DNA of 41,095 nt from Pseudomonas sp. BN417 (GTDB lineage Bacteria > Pseudomonadota > Gammaproteobacteria > Pseudomonadales > Pseudomonadaceae), in NCBI RefSeq assembly GCF_029871205.1, contig NZ_SSOJ01000057.1, positions 1 through 41,095 on the forward strand. Direction: 5' to 3'. Below, piece by piece: positions 8,494 to 15,401 of the stretch (the first letter of the stretch is position 1; each line of letters opens with the position of its first letter). Position numbers and translations under genes: made by a program. The notes below the pieces were generated by a model. It did no database searches and was not told where the DNA came from. It saw only the letters and a list, made by a program, of their open reading frames with translations.

Positions 8494-9179
8494 ACTGGGA
8501 CGTCATACTCAAATACCTGCCGCAGCTGGCCCAGGGCGCGATCCTTACCCTGGAACTGGTAGCCATCGCGGTGCTCGCCGGCCTGATCGTCGCGCTCCCC
8601 CTGGGCATCGCCCGCGCCTCCCGCCACTGGTACGTGCGCGCCCTGCCCTACGGCTACATCTTCTTCTTCCGTGGCACGCCACTGCTGGTGCAGCTGTTCC
8701 TGGTCTACTACGGGCTGGCGCAGTTCGAAGCGGTGCGCAAGGGGCCTTTCTGGCCCTATCTGCGCGACCCCTTCTGGTGCGCCGTGATCACCATGACCCT
8801 GCACACTGCGGCCTATATCGCCGAGATCCTGCGCGGCGCCATCCAGGCGGTGCCGCCGGGCGAGATCGAAGCGGCGCGGGCGCTGGGCATGTCGCGGTTC
8901 CAGGCGCTGTTCTTCATCATCCTGCCGCGCGCGGCGCGCATCGGCCTGCCGGCCTACAGCAACGAAGTGATCCTGATGGTCAAGGCCAGCGCCCTGGCCA
9001 GTACCGTCACCCTGCTGGAACTCACCGGCATGGCGCGCACCATCATCGCCCGCACCTACCTGCCGGTGGAGATCTTCTTCGCCGCCGGCCTCTTCTACCT
9101 GTTGATCGCCTACGTGCTCGTGCGAGCCTTCCGCGTGCTCGAACGCAAGCTGCGAGTGGATGCCCTGCAAGGCCGCTGA
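8490..9179 (+). CDS. Amino-acid ABC transporter permease (HisM/AotM type)
   Basis: A 229-residue permease, second half of the channel. The start MNWDVILKYLPQLAQGAIL is fixed by the ATGA overlap with the upstream stop; the longer open frame upstream would lie inside the other permease. The family motif YIFFFRGTPLLVQLFLVYYG and the EAA-loop EIEAARALGMSRFQALFFIILP are both clear. It is the last gene of the operon. A 10-bp hairpin (9188-9218) without a T-run follows. Confidence 0.92.
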   Translation: MNWDVILKYLPQLAQGAILTLELVAIAVLAGLIVALPLGIARASRHWYVRALPYGYIFFFRGTPLLVQLFLVYYGLAQFEAVRKGPFWPYLRDPFWCAVITMTLHTAAYIAEILRGAIQAVPPGEIEAARALGMSRFQALFFIILPRAARIGLPAYSNEVILMVKASALASTVTLLELTGMARTIIARTYLPVEIFFAAGLFYLLIAYVLVRAFRVLERKLRVDALQGR

Positions 9180-9187
9180 GGCCGGTT

Positions 9188-9242
9188 ACCGCTCCTCGTC
9201 CACGGGATGAGGAGCGGTGGCGGCGGCGTTATAATCGCCGCC
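9188..9242 (+). promoter_or_regulatory. Two adjacent hairpins with an embedded TATAAT
   Basis: ACCGCTCCTC (9188-9197) pairs with GAGGAGCGGT (9209-9218). Directly after it, GGCGGCG (9222-9228) pairs with CGCCGCC (9236-9242) around TTATAAT. The first may end the ABC operon. TATAAT at 9230-9235 could be a -10 box for the next gene, but no good -35 is visible. Confidence 0.4.
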
Positions 9243-9267
9243 CCCGATTCCTTTCCGCTACGCCAGC

Positions 9268-10482
9268 ATGACCACTCCCGCGCACCTCCAAGGCCCGCTC
9301 CTGCGGGAACGCTTCACCGCCCTGGACAACTTCCTGCGTGCGCACCAGGATCTCTGGCGTCCGGTACCCTTCACCGAACTGCATTTGCCTTGGGAAAAAC
9401 GGTATCCCGAGCTGGCCGGCTGGCTGCGTCAGCGCACCCTGGCCGAGGCGGACGCCATTCACAACCACCCCGAGCAGCTCCAGGCTCCGGCGCCGTACCC
9501 ACAGCTCGCCGCCCAATCCGCGACCCTCAGCTGGGTGGGCGAACTGCCGGCCGCCCACCTCGGAACCGTCCCGACCGCCTTCACAGTCGACGTGCCCGGG
9601 CGCAAATGGCAGCAGATCGAGGCCTTCGCCAGCCGCCTCGGATTCCGCCAGGCACCCGGCCACTGGCTGGACTGGTGCGCCGGCAAGGGGCATCTGGGCC
9701 GCCGCCTGGCCCATGACGGTACTGCACTGACCTGCATCGAACTGGACCCCGAATTGGTCAGCGACGGGCAACAACTCAGCCGTCGCCTCGGCCTTGCCGC
9801 CGAGCACCGGGAGCAGGACGCGCTGGCCGACAGCGCCGCCCACCACCTCTCGGCCGCCCATACGCCGGTCGCCCTGCATGCCTGCGGCGATCTCCATGTG
9901 CGCCTGCTGCAATTGGCCAGCGCCGCCGGTTGCCGCCAACTGGCCGTGGCTCCCTGCTGCTACAACCGCATCCGCACCCCGGACTACCGGCCACTGTCCG
10001 CGACGGCCCGAGCTTCTTCGCTGCACCTGAGCCAGGCCGACCTGCGCCTGTCGCTCAGCGAAACCGTCACCGCCGGCGCCCGCGTCCGCCGCCAGCGCGA
10101 CCAGTCCATGGCTCGACGGTTGGCTTTCGATCTGCTGCAACGGGAACTGCGCGGCTGCGACCAGTACCTGCCGGTCCCGTCCCTGCCCACCAGTTGGCTG
10201 GACAAACCCTTCGCGCAGTACTGCCGCGACCTCTGCGAACTGAAGGAGCTGCCCCGCCCAACAGAGCGCGACTGGGACGCCCTGGAAGCGCTGGGCTGGC
10301 AGCGCCTGGCCGCGGTGCGCAACCTGGAGCTGCCCCGCAGCCTGTTCCGCCGCCCACTGGAAATCTGGCTGCTGCTGGACCGCGCCCTGTTTCTCGAAGA
10401 ACAGGGTTACCAGGTCAGCCTCGGCAGCTTCTGCCCAACCCAGCTGACCCCGCGCAATATCCTGCTGCTGGCCGAACGCTGA
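9268..10482 (+). CDS. SAM-dependent methyltransferase, METTL25/RRNAD1-like
   Basis: A 404-residue protein with a methyltransferase core from about residue 125. Motif I is LDWCAGKGHLGRRLA (SAM-binding glycine loop), motif II ends in TCIELDPELV, and a later segment ALHACGDLHVRLL is followed by LAVAPCCYNRI. The HACGDL plus CCYN pair is characteristic of the METTL25/RRNAD1-like methyltransferase family. The N-terminal 120 residues and C-terminal 150 residues are additional and rich in Leu, Arg and Trp. The substrate is not known to me; rRNA or protein are both possible. The gene stands alone between the ABC operon and tRNA-Thr, with an ATG close to the putative TATAAT box. Confidence 0.8.
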   Translation: MTTPAHLQGPLLRERFTALDNFLRAHQDLWRPVPFTELHLPWEKRYPELAGWLRQRTLAEADAIHNHPEQLQAPAPYPQLAAQSATLSWVGELPAAHLGTVPTAFTVDVPGRKWQQIEAFASRLGFRQAPGHWLDWCAGKGHLGRRLAHDGTALTCIELDPELVSDGQQLSRRLGLAAEHREQDALADSAAHHLSAAHTPVALHACGDLHVRLLQLASAAGCRQLAVAPCCYNRIRTPDYRPLSATARASSLHLSQADLRLSLSETVTAGARVRRQRDQSMARRLAFDLLQRELRGCDQYLPVPSLPTSWLDKPFAQYCRDLCELKELPRPTERDWDALEALGWQRLAAVRNLELPRSLFRRPLEIWLLLDRALFLEEQGYQVSLGSFCPTQLTPRNILLLAER

Positions 10483-10484
10483 GC

Positions 10485-10507
10485 TTACCCACAGAATCTG
10501 TGGATAA
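10485..10507 (+). promoter_or_regulatory. Inverted pair of DnaA-box-like 9-mers
   Basis: TTACCCACA (10485-10493, one mismatch from TTATCCACA) faces TGTGGATAA (10499-10507, a perfect DnaA box on the - strand). Together they form a near-perfect 10-bp inverted repeat with a 3-base centre just after the methyltransferase stop. The rest of 10508-10730 shows no gene that I can support. Confidence 0.45.
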
Positions 10508-10733
10508 CTTTGTTGATGAAATCTGGGCAACCTGCCGCCAGCCCTTCCCCTGTGCGGCCAGCGACAGCTGGACGTTTTTTGGACAACCTACAAAAAGCCA
10601 ATGAAAACAGCAGGTTGAAAAAATCCGAGAATTGCCGCACAAAATCTCGGAACGGCCGTATCAGGTGAATCGCCATTGTGCATAAGCACCCTGCCTCTGA
10701 TTCGAAAACCAATGCGTTCCTGTTGCGTAATGG

Positions 10734-10761
10734 TTTACTCGCCACGCCCAATCGCTATAAT
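10734..10761 (+). promoter_or_regulatory. Promoter of tRNA-Thr
   Basis: TATAAT at 10756-10761 and a weak TTTACT at 10734-10739 (16-bp spacer), ending 14 bp before the tRNA. Confidence 0.65.
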
Positions 10762-10775
10762 GGCGACCCTTCTTC

Positions 10776-10851
<76 letters not shown>

Positions 10852-10858
10852 TATAAAG

Positions 10859-10895
10859 AAAAGGCCTCGCAGCGATGCGAGGCCTTTTGTTTTTG
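10859..10895 (+). terminator. Rho-independent terminator after tRNA-Thr
   Basis: A perfect 12-bp stem AAAAGGCCTCGC (10859-10870), loop AGCGAT, GCGAGGCCTTTT (10877-10888), then GTTTTTG. Confidence 0.92.
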
Positions 10896-11014
10896 GGCTC
10901 CCCTGTCTTTCGGTAAGCACAATCGCCCGTTCATTCCATTGCCGCACACTGCACTACCGTACCGATCTAACCTTCAAATCGAGGCGCAGTGCCCGGCGAC
11001 TGGAGCGACACAAG

Positions 11015-11245
11015 ATGAATTCTGAAGATTCTCCCGAGCTCCAGGAGCTGGGCCTGCAGCCCACCAAACCGGACGAAAGCCCCCGCCCCAAGGCGGCTCC
11101 AGCCAAGTTCCAGATCGATACCCGTGGGCGGGTCGACCGGCGCCAGTCCGCCGACCGGCGTCAGATGATCCGTTTCGAGGAGGACCGGCGAAAAGGCGAT
11201 CGCCGTGCCAGTACCAATCCCTGGGATAATGGGATCAACCTCTGA
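11015..11245 (+). CDS. Small conserved-looking protein with DRR motifs, function unknown
   Basis: A 76-residue highly charged protein. An N-terminal acidic part (NSEDSPELQEL) is followed by a Pro/Lys-rich linker and a basic segment in which DRR recurs: VDRRQSADRRQ, EDRRKGDRR. No membrane segment or signal is visible. GGAG lies about 9 bases before the ATG, and codon use is like that of the neighbours, so it is probably real. It lies between tRNA-Thr with its terminator and the polysaccharide locus. I do not recognise a characterised family; the DRR spacing suggests nucleic-acid or acidic-partner binding, which is only a guess. Confidence 0.6.
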   Translation: MNSEDSPELQELGLQPTKPDESPRPKAAPAKFQIDTRGRVDRRQSADRRQMIRFEEDRRKGDRRASTNPWDNGINL

Positions 11246-11435
11246 ACCGCCTTCCATTTGAACCAGGAAATCCACCCTGCCGGTCACGATAGGGTGTGCC
11301 ACACGCGACGATTGAGACGTTAGCGCAGGCTTCCATCCCGCGGCGGTGCGCACGATTCGTCGCAACATCCGCTCCTACACTTACGCCATTCGCTAGGTGC
11401 CGCGCCTGCCTGCCAGCCAACGGAGCAGTCTGCCT

Positions 11436-12824
11436 ATGTCTCAGCCCACCAGCCGCCTTGAGGGCTTTCTGATCGCTGCGATCCTTGTCGTATTGGTGTG
11501 GTTGCCACTTCCCTTGGGCAGCAATCGTGATTGGGCGGTTGGGCTTCTCATCCTTTTGATGGGTGGCCTGGGCTGCATCTGGGCGATCGGACAGTTACGC
11601 AGAGGTGTCGTGCGGGGCGCTCGGAACAATGCCATCAAGACCGCCCTGCTCCCACTCGCGCTGCTTCTGTTCACGCAGGCCTGGGTGGCGGTGCAATGGC
11701 TGGCCGGGCTGACTGTGGATGAGGGATCGACCTTCCAGTACCTGATGCTCGGCCTGGCCTACTGCCTGCTGTTCTTCCTGGTGGTCAGCCTGTTCCACAC
11801 CCGAAAGCGACTGAGTCTGGTGCTCGGCACGCTGGTGGTGAGTGGCACCTTGCAGGCCTTCTTCGGCGCCTTCATGACCCTTTCCAACGTGGAGTGGCTG
11901 TTGGCCGTTCCCAAAAGCAGCCATCTCGGCGACGCCACCGGCACCTTTGTAAACCGTAACCATCTGGCCGGTTACCTGGAAATGACCCTGGCCTGCGGCA
12001 TCGGTCTGCTACTGGCCCTGCGCGATGGTCGCCCCTTCAGCTGGGTCAATCTGATGGAGCTGCTTCTGGGCCCCAAGGCACGCCTGCGCCTGGCACTGGT
12101 TGTCATGGTCATCGCGCTGGTCATGACCCACTCGCGCATGGGCAATACCGCCTTCTTCGCCAGCCTGTTGCTGGTGGGCGGCCTGTTCATACTGCTGGAA
12201 AAGGAGCACCGCCTGCGCAACGGCCTGGTCCTGGCCAGCATCATCCTCATAGACGTCCTGGTGGTCAGCCAGTATTTCGGCCTGGAGCGGCTCAAGGACC
12301 GAGTGCTCGATACCCGCCTGGACGATGTGGTGGTGAATGGTGAAGTGGTCCAGCAGGCCAACGAAGTTCGCGATGATGTGTTCAGCTACGCCCTGCAGCT
12401 TCTACAGGAGCGACCGCTACTTGGCCAAGGCGCCGGCAGCTTCGAAGCGGTGTTCCCCAAGTACCCGGGCGAAGACATCCGCATTCACTTCGACCATGCG
12501 CACAACGACTATATCCAGTTCGCCGTCGAGCTCGGCCTGCTGGGCAGCCTCCCGCTGGCCGCCTTCGTCCTGCTGGCCCTGTGGCATGCGTTCAAGGCGC
12601 TTTGGCGGCGCGAATCGGTTTACCGCAGGGGGGTAGGTTTCGGTGCGGCAATGGGCATCATCGCCCTGCTGATCCACTCCACCACTGACTTCAACCTGCA
12701 GATCCCAGCCAATGCCGCAACCCTGGTCGTTGTCTGTGCGATTGCCGTGCTCGCCGGAAACCAAGTCGCCCCGCGCAAGCACGCCGAACAATCGCAACAA
12801 GCCTGCCCCGCCCCTCTGGCTTAG
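11436..12824 (+). CDS. O-antigen ligase/Wzy-type polymerase family membrane protein
   Basis: A 462-residue multi-spanning inner-membrane protein, with hydrophobic helices throughout and the large periplasmic loop expected of the Wzy/WaaL superfamily. Family motifs: GTFVNRNHLAGYLEM (about 170-184), a TM helix with MTHSRMGNTAF, and the loop DDVFSYALQLLQERPLLGQGAGSF leading into HFDHAHNDYIQFAVELGLLG, the Wzy_C signature. I chose the ATG at 11436 because CGGAGCAG precedes it; the alternative upstream start is GTG. It is the only gene of the polysaccharide locus on the + strand and converges on vanZ with 4 bp between stops. Most likely it polymerises the repeat unit made by the - strand operon; a ligase role is the alternative. 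Confidence 0.85.
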   Translation: MSQPTSRLEGFLIAAILVVLVWLPLPLGSNRDWAVGLLILLMGGLGCIWAIGQLRRGVVRGARNNAIKTALLPLALLLFTQAWVAVQWLAGLTVDEGSTFQYLMLGLAYCLLFFLVVSLFHTRKRLSLVLGTLVVSGTLQAFFGAFMTLSNVEWLLAVPKSSHLGDATGTFVNRNHLAGYLEMTLACGIGLLLALRDGRPFSWVNLMELLLGPKARLRLALVVMVIALVMTHSRMGNTAFFASLLLVGGLFILLEKEHRLRNGLVLASIILIDVLVVSQYFGLERLKDRVLDTRLDDVVVNGEVVQQANEVRDDVFSYALQLLQERPLLGQGAGSFEAVFPKYPGEDIRIHFDHAHNDYIQFAVELGLLGSLPLAAFVLLALWHAFKALWRRESVYRRGVGFGAAMGIIALLIHSTTDFNLQIPANAATLVVVCAIAVLAGNQVAPRKHAEQSQQACPAPLA

Positions 12825-12828
12825 CCCA

Positions 12829-13239
12829 TCAACGCTGCGAGCCTTCCGGCCCAACCGGGCGCTTATTCGCCTGCCCTTCCGGCCTGGCCGCACCGGCGAA
12901 GCGACCACGCACCCCACTTTGCAACCGCAGCGCGCAGATCCATCCCAGCAATACGCCCAGGGTGTTGGCAAGCATGTCACTAACCGATGGCGTGCGACTG
13001 GGCTGCAAGCCCTGACCGAGCTCGATCAACAGCCCAGTCCCCAGGCTGAAGGCCAGGAGCCAGATGAAAGGCGAGCGGGGAAACGCCAGCCGCGAGGTCA
13101 CCATCAAGGCCGCAAAACCGAGCAGGTGGTGCAACTTGTCCTGCTGGTCAACGGCCTCGGGCAAGGGCTCTGGCTTCAAGCCGGCGAACAGAATGATCGC
13201 CAGCACGGCAAGAAAGGGCAGAACACGCAGGTAACGCAT
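12829..13239 (-). CDS. VanZ-like membrane protein
   Basis: A 136-residue protein with about four hydrophobic segments (MRYLRVLPFLAVLAIILFAG, DKLHHLLGFAALMVT, PFIWLLAFSLGTGLLIELGQ, VSDMLANTLGVLLGWI). The pattern HHLLGF, then ELGQ and SVSDMLANTLG, is the VanZ-like family signature. The family is common at the ends of exopolysaccharide and glycopeptide-resistance loci, but its biochemical role is unsettled. I placed the start at MRYLRVLP; the open frame extends upstream into the remnant region described separately. It is the promoter-distal end of the - strand operon. The C-terminal tail is Arg/Gly-rich. Confidence 0.8.
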   Translation of the reverse strand: MRYLRVLPFLAVLAIILFAGLKPEPLPEAVDQQDKLHHLLGFAALMVTSRLAFPRSPFIWLLAFSLGTGLLIELGQGLQPSRTPSVSDMLANTLGVLLGWICALRLQSGVRGRFAGAARPEGQANKRPVGPEGSQR

Positions 13240-13240
13240 G

Positions 13241-13444
13241 CTAGAAGCTCTCGATGTTTTCAGACAGCTGTCGCCTGAAATGAACCAGACGGCGCGGGCA
13301 CAAACAATGCCCGTAACCATGATCAAGGCGACGGGAGAGCCGACAGCATGGCAAGCGACGCGACTCCGGCGACCTGCTGCAGTGGCTGTCCAGCACCACA
13401 ACCTCAAAACCGGCGCCGCCGCTTCCCAGGATTTTTTCAGTCAC
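13241..13444 (-). pseudogene. Possible remnant of an NAD-dependent epimerase/dehydratase
   Basis: A GTG overlapping the wecG-like stop (GTGA) opens a 67-codon frame starting MTEKILGSGGAGFEVVVLDS. This reads like a sugar epimerase N-terminus (KILVTGGAGFIG ... EVVVLD) with the first helix deleted. The frame ends HFRRQLSENIESF, which could be an epimerase C-terminus, but nothing in between is recognisable and no complete Rossmann fold is possible. The position between the wecG-like gene and vanZ suits an old sugar-nucleotide gene that has largely been deleted. A short chance ORF is the alternative. Confidence 0.3.
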
Positions 13445-14202
13445 AAATCAATGCGCCTGTGCTTCCCCAAAAGCTGAGCGATCTTTTCCTTGAGCAACAG
13501 CCAGGCGAACTGGCTGTTGGTGGTCAGATAGCGCTTCCACATCCGCCCCGGCTCCTGGATCACCCGGTAGAGCCATTCCAGCCCATGGTTCTGTACCCAC
13601 TTCGGGGCGCGTCTGACTCTCCCGGCGACCACGTCAAAAGTGCCGCCCACACCCATCACGAAGGCTACGCCCAACTGATCACGCCAGTGGTTGATGAAGT
13701 TCTCTTTCTTGGGCGAAGTGATGGCGACGAACAACAATTGGGCGCCGGAAGCGCGGATTTTCTCGACCATGGCGGCTTCGTCATCCCAGAAGTAGCCGGA
13801 GTGGTAACCCGCGATCCTGAGGCCGGGGTACAGCGCCTGAACCTTCGCGGCCGTAGCGGCAACGACATCTTCTTTCGCGCCCAGCAAATAGACTGAAAAG
13901 CCGTTGGCTGCACTCATCGCCAGCAACTCGTAGAACAGATCGACACCGGCCACCCGCTCCGGCACGGGATAGCCGAGAAAGCGCGCGCCGAGCACCACGC
14001 CCATGCCGTCGATATTGATAATGTCGCAGGAATGCACGGACTCGTTCAGCTGAGCATCACTGCGCATATGCACCAGCTTGGCGACATTCACCACCACATG
14101 CTGGGTAAAGTGGCCGGTGGCTACTGCACTACGAATAACGTCAACGGTTTCGCCCATACTGGCGACGTCCATCGGACAGCCCAACACTTCGATTCTCTGC
14201 AT
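13441..14202 (-). CDS. WecG/TagA/CpsF family (GT26) glycosyltransferase
   Basis: A 253-residue family-26 glycosyltransferase. Visible signatures: VVVNVAKLVHMRSD, IINIDGMGVVLGAR (catalytic Asp region), PERVAGVDL, the Rossmann strand FSVYLLGAKE, and the C-terminal GVGGTFDVVAGRVRRAPKWVQ followed by GLEWLYRVIQEPGRMWKRY. E. coli WecG transfers ManNAcA from UDP-ManNAcA onto a lipid-linked sugar, and TagA transfers ManNAc. This locus also encodes a WecB-WecC fusion that should make UDP-ManNAcA, so a ManNAcA transferase role is the best inference. Its start lies 62 bp inside the upstream gene, showing close translational coupling. It acts on the cytoplasmic face of the inner membrane. Confidence 0.92.
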   Translation of the reverse strand: MQRIEVLGCPMDVASMGETVDVIRSAVATGHFTQHVVVNVAKLVHMRSDAQLNESVHSCDIINIDGMGVVLGARFLGYPVPERVAGVDLFYELLAMSAANGFSVYLLGAKEDVVAATAAKVQALYPGLRIAGYHSGYFWDDEAAMVEKIRASGAQLLFVAITSPKKENFINHWRDQLGVAFVMGVGGTFDVVAGRVRRAPKWVQNHGLEWLYRVIQEPGRMWKRYLTTNSQFAWLLLKEKIAQLLGKHRRIDL

Positions 14203-15370
14203 GATTCAACTCCGCGCGGTAACGGTTGTAGAAAGCAAGCGAGTAATAGGCCCAGGCCTGGGTCCAGCGGGTGTAATTGATGCGATTGGTCAGCCAGCGG
14301 GTCTTCTGGTAGATGAACTGGCCGTTGGCTGGCTGATACAGCAACTCGATGGCACGCTGTACCACCTTGTCGCAGAGCTGCAGATCGGCAGCGCCACCGC
14401 CCACCTTGAGCAAAGTGAATGCCGCCTGGGCAAAGCTGTGCATGTCGATCGGATACACCGAGTTGTCGTAGTACCGGGCCGTACCGTCTTCTTCAAACAA
14501 GGTATTCACGTAGTAGGCGTAGCCTTGGCGAATACAGGCATCGAACTCGTCGATGCCTGTGGCATCGCGCAGCATGCACAGCGCCTCCAGGTTGAAACCG
14601 GTGTGAAAGCCGTCGATGAACTGGTGATGGTGGCGCGCGCCGTAGACCCAGGAGCCATCGGCCGCCTGTTCCCGCACTGACTGGCGAGCGACCCGCAGCG
14701 CCTGCGATACGAGCGCGTCATCGCCCATCTGCTTGCCGGCAAACGCGCACCAGGCCGCGCCCCACAGGCTGGCGTTGTGCACGAAGGCCCGCTCACCGGG
14801 GATGTACGCATAGAAGCTGCGCCCATCAGCGTCGGTAAACAGGTGGATGGAGATAAAACGTGCGCAATCCAGGGCGATGTCGATCAAGGCCTGGTCGGCG
14901 CTGAGCTGCCCCAATTCGTGAAGGGCACGCGCCACATAACAGGTGGTAATGATGTTCGGCTTGCCCGCCGGTACGTAGAACGCTCGCGCCTGCCAGTCGA
15001 AGTGGTAACCCCAGCAGCTGTGGGTCCACTCGCGCGGATCGCTGCGCTGGGTCAGCAGCCAGTCGGCCAGTTCGCGGGCCTCCTGCAGGTAGCCGGCTTC
15101 GCCGGTACGCCGGTAATCCTGCAATAGACCGGAGATGAACAGACCAATCCCTTTTGGATTGCGTCTCTTCGGCACGCGCAACAGAGGGCGGAAATTGATC
15201 GGTGAGCGTTTGCCCAACTGCAGCCAGGCCAGACGCACCCACTCGCTGCGGTACAGCGGTGTGGCCTGAAGCAGCTTACTGTTCAGCGAGTCGAAGGGGT
15301 CGTAACCGGCAAACTGCTCGGCACGAATAGAGTCGAGAAGTTGCGAGTTGAGATTGATCAGGTTGCCCAT
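14141..15370 (-). CDS. (alpha/alpha)-toroid-like protein of exopolysaccharide loci, function unknown
   Basis: A 409-residue predicted cytoplasmic protein with no signal peptide. Helical repeats with Trp/Tyr/His-rich turns (EWTHSCWGYHFDWQARAFYVP, ITTCYVARALHELG, AFVHNASLWGAAWCAFAG, HHHQFIDGFHTGFNLEAL, YPIDMHSFAQAAFTLL) look like the six-hairpin (alpha/alpha) fold used by glucuronyl C5-epimerases, unsaturated glucuronyl hydrolases and related enzymes. Relatives in databases often carry misleading names such as delta-aminolevulinic acid dehydratase. I placed the start at MGNLINLN; the open frame begins 60 bases upstream. It lies 31 bp after the bi-domain oxidoreductase gene and overlaps the wecG-like gene. 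A role in modifying a uronic acid residue, such as ManNAcA, is plausible but unproven. Confidence 0.75.
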   Translation of the reverse strand: MGNLINLNSQLLDSIRAEQFAGYDPFDSLNSKLLQATPLYRSEWVRLAWLQLGKRSPINFRPLLRVPKRRNPKGIGLFISGLLQDYRRTGEAGYLQEARELADWLLTQRSDPREWTHSCWGYHFDWQARAFYVPAGKPNIITTCYVARALHELGQLSADQALIDIALDCARFISIHLFTDADGRSFYAYIPGERAFVHNASLWGAAWCAFAGKQMGDDALVSQALRVARQSVREQAADGSWVYGARHHHQFIDGFHTGFNLEALCMLRDATGIDEFDACIRQGYAYYVNTLFEEDGTARYYDNSVYPIDMHSFAQAAFTLLKVGGGAADLQLCDKVVQRAIELLYQPANGQFIYQKTRWLTNRINYTRWTQAWAYYSLAFYNRYRAELNHAENRSVGLSDGRRQYGRNR

Positions 15371-15401
15371 GCGAGCGGTGCTCCCTGGCCACGTCCTTAG
15401 G

